Assembly: GCA_003152595.1 (NCBI GenBank)
Contig: PMAM01000062.1
Span: 1-20,055 of the forward strand
Source of the DNA: Acidobacterium sp.
Lineage (GTDB): Bacteria; Acidobacteriota; Terriglobia; Terriglobales; Acidobacteriaceae
DNA: 20,055 nt
Reading direction: 5' to 3'
A program made the position numbers and the translations under genes. Positions 15,690-20,055 of this stretch are shown here, one piece after another. The notes below the pieces were generated by a model. It had not been told where the DNA came from. It was given only the letters and a program-made list of their open reading frames with translations, and searched no databases. Position 1 is the stretch's first letter, and every line of letters starts with the position of its first letter.

Positions 15690-16198
15690 ATTTCTCCAGC
15701 CGGTTCAATCTCAGGTTCCTCTTCTGGCTCGCCTACCTCGGCACCCTCGAAGGTCTTGGGATTTAGGGAGACGGCGTCCTTCTTGGGGACCTTCTTTACA
15801 TGGTTAGGGAACCACGACGCGAGGCCCCACTCGCCTTGCATGTTCACGATGTCGCCTACTTGGCTTTCGCGCCGCCGAAGAATGGCATAGACCGTATTGT
15901 ACTTGCTCTTCGGCAGTCCCCCCGCTTCCATCGCGTCGATGAGTTCCTGGGTGGACAGCTTCTTGCGGACGTTGCCCAGGTGGATGACGGCAGCTTCAGG
16001 AATGCTCTTGCCGAAGAACGCATCGGGAGCGATCTTGCCGCTCGTGGGCGTCATTCCTCCAGGACCGCCGGAGGGAGGCACGCCGAGATTGCCAAGGCCA
16101 GAGACGGCCCGCAGTCCTGCAATCATCGTTTCGAGGTGTGCCTTCTTCGCTTCGAGGTCGGCAATGACAGCTTCGTAGTTAATGGGTTCTGTGCTCAT
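15677..16198 (-). CDS. Winged-helix protein resembling HARE-HTH, passenger gene
   Basis: This is a 173-residue protein. Residues 8-32 form a short coiled coil (AVIADLEAKKAHLETMIAGL), followed by a Gly/Pro-rich linker. Residues from about 60 to 130 look like a winged helix-turn-helix (SIPEAAVIHLGNVRKKLSTQ, ELIDAMEAGGL, YNTVYAILRRRE, NMQGEWGLASWFP). The pattern 'x-Ala-Ala-hydrophobic ... thrQEL/I ... NTVYxxLxRR ... W/GLxxW' is that of HARE-HTH-like domains, which link chromatin, polymerase or restriction systems to DNA. The acidic tail (EVGEPEEEPEIEPAGE) is probably disordered. ATG 16198 has GGGAG 7 bases upstream. It could be a regulator of the element or a defence/accessory DNA-binding protein; neither is shown. 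Confidence 0.65.
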   Translation of the reverse strand: MSTEPINYEAVIADLEAKKAHLETMIAGLRAVSGLGNLGVPPSGGPGGMTPTSGKIAPDAFFGKSIPEAAVIHLGNVRKKLSTQELIDAMEAGGLPKSKYNTVYAILRRRESQVGDIVNMQGEWGLASWFPNHVKKVPKKDAVSLNPKTFEGAEVGEPEEEPEIEPAGEIQSA

Positions 16199-16376
16199 GG
16201 GATGCTCCCATCTTTCAGTAGGAAACCAGCGTAAAACCTGGTAGTATTGAGTGGTGCCGTGTGGGGCGACCCCTTTCAGAGTGACCCCGCTTGGCAGGTT
16301 TGGTTCCTGCGGTGTTTCCATAGCCGCTCGCCCTTTCTAGGGGCGCGTCGTTATTGGCATCGGGGTATCCTTTCAG

Positions 16377-16409
16377 CGGACCGGAGAATGTCCTACCACT
16401 CCCGGTCCG
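16377..16409. promoter_or_regulatory. Perfect 8-bp inverted repeat, operator or terminator
   Basis: CGGACCGG (16377-16384) and CCGGTCCG (16402-16409) are exact reverse complements with a 17-base spacer, followed on the plus strand by TTCTATTTTC. The U-rich tail would suit a terminator, but no plus-strand gene lies upstream to end there. The alternative is a dyad operator for a regulator such as the neighbouring winged-helix protein. Confidence 0.4.
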
Positions 16410-16503
16410 TTCTATTTTCACTATACAGCAGGATAGGCCGATTCCATCAATCACATTTAGCAGGGTAGCTGTGGAAATCTCGCGGTGATTGATTTGTTTT
16501 GTG

Positions 16504-16532
16504 TTGACAAAGCCTGACCGCTCAAGCATACT
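16504..16532 (+). promoter_or_regulatory. Sigma70-like promoter of the transposase gene, leaderless
   Basis: A perfect TTGACA (16504-16509) is followed after 17 bases by CATACT (16527-16532). A start of transcription about 7 bases later would fall at 16539-16541, directly at the ATG at 16542. No Shine-Dalgarno sequence separates them, so the message is probably leaderless, which would keep transposase translation low. Confidence 0.6.
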
Positions 16533-16541
16533 ACAGGCATC

Positions 16542-17399
16542 ATGAATCGCTTGAGCACGGCAAAACGGGCACAGATCGTGGCGGCGCTTATCGAGGGAAA
16601 CTCCGTTCGCTCCACCTGTCGCATGACGGGCGCGGCAAAGGGGACCGTTCTGGCTCTTCTGGCTGATCTTGGGGCCGCGTGCGCTGCCTACCACGATGAG
16701 CATGTTCGCGGCATCGGGGCGCGGCGCATCCAGTGTGACGAAATCTGGTCCTTCTGCTATGGCAAGGAGAGGAACGTCACGGATGAGCAGAAGGCCGCCG
16801 GAGCGGGCAGCGTGTGGACCTGGACGGCGCTGGACGCCGATACGAAGCTGATCGTTTCCTACCTGTGCGGAGGACGTGACGCGAACTGGGCAAAATCATT
16901 TATGGGGGATGTGGCATCGCGGTTGACCACTCGCGTACAGATCACTACCGACGGGCACGGCGTTTACGCTGAGGCCGTCGAAGGTGCCTTCGGTATGGAT
17001 GTGGACTACGCGATGCTGATAAAGCTGTACGGCGCGCCCGTGAACTCCGACACCCGGTATAGCCCCGGTGAAGTCATCGGAATTGAAACCAAGATCAGGA
17101 CCGGCAATCCCGATCCGAAGCACATCAGCACGTCATATGTGGAGCGGCAGAATCTCACGATGAGAATGTCGATGCGCCGGTTCACACGACTGACAAATGG
17201 GTTCTCGAAAAAGCTGGCGAACCATGAGCACATGCTGGCTGTTTACTTCGTCTACTACAACTTCTGCCGCGTGCATCAGACGCTCCGCGTCACACCCGCG
17301 ATGGAAGCCGGAATTGCGGATCACGTTTGGAACATCGCGGAACTGGTTACGTTGGTGGAGTCGAAGTCGATGCTGGATGGCCTGAAACAGGTAGTCTGA
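16542..17399 (+). CDS. IS1-like DDE transposase
   Basis: This is a 285-residue protein. Residues 4-45 form a helix-turn-helix (STAKRAQIVAALIEGNSVRS, then TCRMTGAAKGTVLALLADLG). The DDE domain shows Asp66 (QCDEIWSFCYGKE), Asp137 (ITTDGHGVYAEAV) and Glu201 (SYVERQNLTMRMSMRRFTR), then the 'HEH' helix region ending NFCRVHQTLRVTPAMEAGI. The match is to the long single-frame proteins annotated as IS1 family transposases. They lack the InsA zinc finger and the frameshifted InsA/InsB' layout of classical IS1. The start is set by the family N-terminus; it is apparently read from a leaderless message. All catalytic residues are present, so it may be active. Whether it recognises the 26-bp ends of this element is not known. 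Confidence 0.87.
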   Translation: MNRLSTAKRAQIVAALIEGNSVRSTCRMTGAAKGTVLALLADLGAACAAYHDEHVRGIGARRIQCDEIWSFCYGKERNVTDEQKAAGAGSVWTWTALDADTKLIVSYLCGGRDANWAKSFMGDVASRLTTRVQITTDGHGVYAEAVEGAFGMDVDYAMLIKLYGAPVNSDTRYSPGEVIGIETKIRTGNPDPKHISTSYVERQNLTMRMSMRRFTRLTNGFSKKLANHEHMLAVYFVYYNFCRVHQTLRVTPAMEAGIADHVWNIAELVTLVESKSMLDGLKQVV

Positions 17400-17408
17400 C
17401 CTGAGCTT

Positions 17409-18248
17409 CTACTGCGCAGGTAGGTTGTTGCCCACTAAAATGTAGAAGTGGCCTTCGGCTAGCCGATCAATTTTGACGCCATGTATATCGATTCCATTCG
17501 CTCGGAATGCGTTATTGACCTGCATCGCTCCCGGAGGCGGAGAAATTGCGTCTTCGGGACTAACCGCGATCATAAGTCCTGGCATTGGGTTATTGTAAAC
17601 GGCTTGGTTAACCCCATCTGTTTTGGGCCATCCATGTGCCGCAAATATCTTCCTGATTTGTTCGGCCAGCCTGCAACTTTCCCCATCTCCCATCACGCAT
17701 GTGATCCCATCGAAATCCGGGGATGGATTGCCCAGAGCACTACCGATTTCAGCTTCCTGAAGGACAGTAAAGGATCGGGGAACACTCCCGATCACCGTGG
17801 CGGTACCATTGTTGTTTCCGCCGATGGCGATTCCTCCCGGAGCATTTACCTCTGGGGGTTTCTCCGAAACCGGTGGTGGAGTCGTATTCTGCTTTGGTCT
17901 TTCTTCGACTAGCGGATGTACAAACGACTTTTTAGATGGCTTTGTTGCCGTTGCGGGAGCAGCAGGAGGCTGCTCTGTCTTGAAAGTTCCGCCGGACGGA
18001 GGTTGAGGCTGTTCAAAGACTGTACGCTTCGCCATGTCCTCCCAGTACGAGGAGTCGCTCTGCCAGCGAGTCGCTGTTTCGTGCCAGTGCTTCGCTTCGT
18101 CGGCGGCGTTGTCGAACAAAGATTTGTAGGAGAAATGAAATCCTGTCCAGCAGATTAAGCACACAACGATACAGACGACCAAAAAGCTGAATGGGGCTCT
18201 TCTAATCATTTCCCATTCCGCCCGGAGTCGATCCAGCCATTCGAGCAT
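17409..18248 (-). CDS. Single-pass membrane protein with C-terminal periplasmic-type domain, passenger gene
   Basis: This 279-residue protein is not recognised by name. Residues 17-38 are one membrane helix (APFSFLVVCIVVCLICWTGF). Residues 40-70 look like a short coiled coil (DEAKHWHETATRWQ). Residues 75-135 are a Pro/Lys-rich linker. Next is PGGIAIGGNNNGTATVIG, a Gly/Asn-rich motif found in several unrelated hypothetical membrane proteins. The final 115 residues look like a compact alpha/beta domain (LAEQIRKIFAAHGW, PMPGLMIAVSP, QVNNAFRANGIDIHGVKID, HFYILVGNNLP). ATG 18248 is chosen because the membrane helix follows at a normal distance; a TTG at 18305 would add 19 Arg-rich residues. The ribosome binding site is weak. 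It is convergent with the transposase gene, 9 bases apart, and begins next to the right end of the element. The role is unknown; a sensor or defence protein is only a guess. Confidence 0.65.
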   Translation of the reverse strand: MLEWLDRLRAEWEMIRRAPFSFLVVCIVVCLICWTGFHFSYKSLFDNAADEAKHWHETATRWQSDSSYWEDMAKRTVFEQPQPPSGGTFKTEQPPAAPATATKPSKKSFVHPLVEERPKQNTTPPPVSEKPPEVNAPGGIAIGGNNNGTATVIGSVPRSFTVLQEAEIGSALGNPSPDFDGITCVMGDGESCRLAEQIRKIFAAHGWPKTDGVNQAVYNNPMPGLMIAVSPEDAISPPPGAMQVNNAFRANGIDIHGVKIDRLAEGHFYILVGNNLPAQ

Positions 18249-18309
18249 AATGAGCAATCGTAACGGGCGCCGGTGCCGCCGTCGATCCCGGTACTGAGGA
18301 GGCAATCGC

Positions 18310-18335
18310 TCCTGTGGATCGAAACTGACCCACTA
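18310..18335 (-). repeat. Right terminal inverted repeat
   Basis: It is an exact reverse complement of the left repeat, ending CTGACCCACTA at the outer edge. It lies 61 bases upstream of the start of the membrane-protein passenger gene, which reads inward. Confidence 0.75.
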
Positions 18336-18347
18336 CCGGAAATCGGG
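18336..18347. repeat. Right direct repeat, probable target-site duplication
   Basis: CCGGAAATCGGG matches the copy at 15378-15389. Removing the element and one copy would rejoin the left flank to GCGGACTTGACA, six bases from a -35 box. Confidence 0.6.
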
Positions 18348-18352
18348 CGGAC

Positions 18353-18382
18353 TTGACAACGATTGCATGGATTGCCTACAGT
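18353..18382 (+). promoter_or_regulatory. Candidate sigma70 promoter upstream of the TonB receptor
   Basis: TTGACA (18353-18358) is followed after 18 bases by TACAGT (18377-18382), matching the -10 consensus at four of six positions. It points towards the receptor gene 275 bases downstream and would give a long leader. A second TTGACA at 18557 has no good -10 partner. Confidence 0.42.
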
Positions 18383-18617
18383 CACTGCCGCAGTTCAGAA
18401 GTGTTGTTCGTCGTGCGGTTTTTCCCTAGCTCGCGAGCAGATGCAGTCTATCCGTGGGCCGCGATCTAAAACGCTAACGCACGTTTCAACTTCCTTTACG
18501 CAAGTCGGAAATTCAGAACGCGGCCGATCACCCGATCGAGAGGCCGCATTTGGCTTTTGACAAAAAAAGAATCTTTGAAAGATCAGGCTGGAAAGCTCTT
18601 TTTTACAGAAGGTTGAA

Positions 18618-18636
18618 CAGGAACGCGAAGTTCCTG
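18618..18636 (+). promoter_or_regulatory. Leader hairpin before the TonB receptor start
   Basis: CAGGAAC (18618-18624) and GTTCCTG (18630-18636) are perfect complements around a GCGAA loop. The hairpin ends about ten bases before the GGAGG ribosome binding site (from 18648). It could influence message stability or translation; it has no U-tract and is unlikely to terminate. Confidence 0.35.
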
Positions 18637-18657
18637 GGAAGTCTTGTGGAGGCAATT

Positions 18658-20055
18658 ATGACGATTTCAAGGCTCGCAGCAGCCTGCGCAGCAGTCGCGG
18701 CGCTTTGTTTCTCCATTACAGTGCAGGGGCAAGCGGTCTACGGTTCGATTAACGGAACCGTTACGGATAACACCGGGGCCGTCGTTCCCAATGCCACGAT
18801 TACCGTTACCGATGTTTCGAAGGGCACATCGGTCACAACGAAGTCGAACGCGTCCGGCGAGTACCTGGTCGAGCATCTCATCCCCGATACTTACAACGTG
18901 AAGGTAGAGGCGAAGGGTTTTCAGACCTTCAGCGCCACGGGCGTCCTGGTTCAGGCGGATACTTCGCCGAAGATCGACGCGGCGCTGCAGGTGGGTGCGG
19001 AGTCGCAGACAGTGAACGTGACTGCCGATAGCATTCCGGAGCTGAAGACGGATCGGGCCGACGTGGCGACGATCTTCACGACGAGCGAAGTGCAGAACCT
19101 GCCGATTCCGGATCGGAATTTCTCGAACCTGCAGCTGTTGCTGCCGGGGGCGCAGTCTTTGAACTGGAACCATGCCGCGGATGAGAACCCGCAGGCCAGC
19201 AAGCAGATTCAGGTGGACGGACAGGCCTTCGGTGGCGTGGCGTTTCAGCTGGATGGAACGGACAATCAGGATCCGATCCTGGGTATTATCGTCATCAACC
19301 CTCCGCTGGATGCGATCTCGGAGACCAAGATCACGACGCAGAACTTCGACGCAGAATTCGGCAAGGCGGTTTCATCGTTCATTTCGGCGCAGACGAAGTC
19401 AGGATCGAATAACTTCCACGGCAGCGCGTTCGACTATCGGAAGAGCACCGCGAACCTGGGCACCGATCCTTACACACAGTTCCCGGGCACGACCTTTGCT
19501 CCCGGACTGTGGAACCAATTCGGCGGTTCGGTGGGCGGCCCGGTCTGGAAAGACCACCTGTTTTTCTTCGGCGACTATCAGGGTGTGCGACAAAAGGTTG
19601 GAACTTCTGCGCAGGCAACCGTTCCGACGGCGCACCTGATCTCAACGTGCCTGGGCCAGACGACCGCAAGCAATGGGATAGCCGGTTGCGACTTCAGCGA
19701 GTATGCGGCGGGAATTCTGGGGAGCCCGACGGCTCCGCTGATCTACGAGAACGGCAGCGCTACTCCATATCCGGGCAACGTCATTCCCGCAGGTCAGCTT
19801 TCCTCACAGGCGCTGAATTTGCTGAAGCTGCTGCAACCCTACAAGCCAAACAGCGGCGGTTCAGTCAATGGTTTGAAGAATAACTACTCGGCGGGCGGAA
19901 CCGGGCTGTTCAACAACAACCAATGGGATGTGCGCGTGGATGACCAGCTGTCGTCGGGCATGCATGCGTTCACACGATTCAGCCGGTTCACCGATGTGCT
20001 TTCGGGGACGACAATGTTCGGTCCCGCGGGCGGTGCCGGGTTCGGGATCGGCGGG
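18658..20055 (+). CDS. TonB-dependent receptor with carboxypeptidase-regulatory-like N-terminal domain (3' end beyond window)
   Basis: 466 codons are present and the frame is open at the right edge; full-length relatives exceed 1000 residues. Residues 1-25 are a signal peptide (AAACAAVAALCFSITVQG). Residues 28-115 form an Ig-like carboxypeptidase-regulatory domain (SINGTVTDNTGAVVPNATIT, SGEYLVEHLIPDTYNVKVEA). The plug domain follows (VQNLPIPDRNFSNLQLLLPG, IQVDGQAFGGVAFQLDGTDN, FDAEFGKAVSSFISAQTKSG). The barrel then begins (NFHGSAFDYRKS, GGSVGGPVWKDHLFFFGDYQ). This Oar-like form is strongly expanded in Acidobacteriota and imports or binds large substrates, often oligosaccharides, at the outer membrane using TonB energy. 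The substrate cannot be told. ATG 18658 has GGAGG five to six bases upstream. Regulation may have been altered by the element inserted upstream. Confidence 0.92.
   Translation, partial: MTISRLAAACAAVAALCFSITVQGQAVYGSINGTVTDNTGAVVPNATITVTDVSKGTSVTTKSNASGEYLVEHLIPDTYNVKVEAKGFQTFSATGVLVQADTSPKIDAALQVGAESQTVNVTADSIPELKTDRADVATIFTTSEVQNLPIPDRNFSNLQLLLPGAQSLNWNHAADENPQASKQIQVDGQAFGGVAFQLDGTDNQDPILGIIVINPPLDAISETKITTQNFDAEFGKAVSSFISAQTKSGSNNFHGSAFDYRKSTANLGTDPYTQFPGTTFAPGLWNQFGGSVGGPVWKDHLFFFGDYQGVRQKVGTSAQATVPTAHLISTCLGQTTASNGIAGCDFSEYAAGILGSPTAPLIYENGSATPYPGNVIPAGQLSSQALNLLKLLQPYKPNSGGSVNGLKNNYSAGGTGLFNNNQWDVRVDDQLSSGMHAFTRFSRFTDVLSGTTMFGPAGGAGFGIGG

Larger units (their letters stand above)
16199..16541. 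other. 343-bp intergenic region with hairpins between the winged-helix and transposase genes
   Basis: No credible gene is present. The region holds three copies of CTTTCAG (16212, 16273, 16370), a GGGG-CGA-CCCC inverted repeat near 16263-16273, a GCCC/GGGC pair near 16330-16344, a strong 8-bp inverted repeat at 16377-16409, and the transposase promoter at its right end. The density of small palindromes suggests either regulator binding sites or a structured RNA. Confidence 0.45.
15390..18335. mobile_element. Passenger-carrying transposon-like element with IS1-like transposase
   Basis: The 2946-bp unit is defined by perfect 26-bp inverted repeats and flanking 12-bp direct repeats. It holds four genes: a KGG-type small protein (+), a winged-helix protein (-), an IS1-like transposase (+) and a membrane protein (-). 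Both gene pairs are convergent, with tails overlapping or nearly touching, so the content is compactly packed. Simple IS1 elements are below 1.2 kb and carry only a transposase, so this is either a larger passenger-bearing relative or a composite in which the transposase rides between ends of another family. The flanking genes belong to unrelated chromosomal functions. The boundaries are seen directly; mobility is inference. Confidence 0.68.
18249..18657. other. Element right end and TonB-receptor leader, no gene seen
   Basis: This 409-bp stretch contains the right inverted repeat, the right direct repeat, a sigma70-like promoter and a hairpin close to the receptor start. Short frames on both strands (18363-18560 plus, 18395-18655 minus) have no family resemblance and no ribosome binding site. 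The last 100 bases are A/T-rich compared with the rest of the window (18553-18610), as is usual for a promoter or untranslated leader. Confidence 0.5.

Noticed and set aside
16215..16703. 162-codon minus-strand frame across the element's intergenic region
   Set aside because: It overlaps the start of the transposase gene and its promoter, and the product has no domain-like features.
18557..18585. Second TTGACA box just upstream of the TonB receptor
   Set aside because: No acceptable -10 box lies 16-18 bases downstream, so it was not called as a promoter.
1..20055. CRISPR array, tRNA or rRNA genes
   Set aside because: No regularly spaced direct repeats, cloverleaf-forming segment or rRNA-like stretch was seen on either strand.

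Overview
The window looks like a chromosomal segment of a high-GC soil-type Acidobacteriota, most likely of the Terriglobia (Acidobacteriia). The strongest sign is the right-hand gene: a TonB-dependent receptor with an N-terminal carboxypeptidase-regulatory-like domain of the large family typical of that phylum. This is supported by a caspase-like fragment, a TPR/copper-monooxygenase-like protein and a DUF4126-type membrane protein of acidobacterial style. The taxonomic call is inference from gene families, not from a marker gene.

Layout, left to right. (1) 1-2175, minus strand: a caspase-family gene fragment, a small DUF4126-like membrane protein, and a class I flavoprotein disulfide oxidoreductase ('mercuric reductase-like') that runs off the left edge. 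(2) 2301-6876, plus strand: a tightly coupled five-gene operon for trans-4-hydroxy-L-proline catabolism. It holds an epimerase, a three-part flavin/[2Fe-2S] D-hydroxyproline dehydrogenase, and a DapA-like deaminase. Every junction is a stop/start overlap. The last pathway enzyme, alpha-ketoglutarate semialdehyde dehydrogenase, is not in the window. (3) 6895-13073: an exported alpha-glucan/trehalose block. A GH37 trehalase (minus) is divergent from a six-hairpin glycogen-debranching-like protein (plus), which converges on a GH13 alpha-glucosidase (minus). (4) 13169-14926, minus: a 5'-truncated TPR protein with a copper-monooxygenase-like N-terminal part. Its open frame stops exactly at a double-hairpin, REP-like palindrome.

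(5) 15057-18347: an accessory region. A small Cys-containing ORF is followed by a 2.95-kb element (15390-18335) bounded by near-identical inverted repeats and a 12-bp direct repeat. Inside are an IS1-like DDE transposase with an apparently leaderless promoter and three passenger genes: a KGG-type small basic protein, a winged-helix protein resembling HARE-HTH, and a single-pass membrane protein with a C-terminal domain I do not recognise. This passenger-carrying element is the best candidate for something undescribed. (6) 18658-end, plus: the TonB-dependent receptor, cut by the right edge. The element sits about 320 bp upstream of it and only a few bases from a sigma70-like promoter.

How the genes work together: the hydroxyproline operon would feed carbon and nitrogen from collagen- or plant-wall-type hydroxyproline into 2-oxoglutarate. 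The glycosidase block would release glucose from trehalose and alpha-glucans outside the cytoplasm, and the TonB receptor could import a bulky substrate. This fits a scavenging heterotroph. No tRNA, rRNA or CRISPR array was seen.
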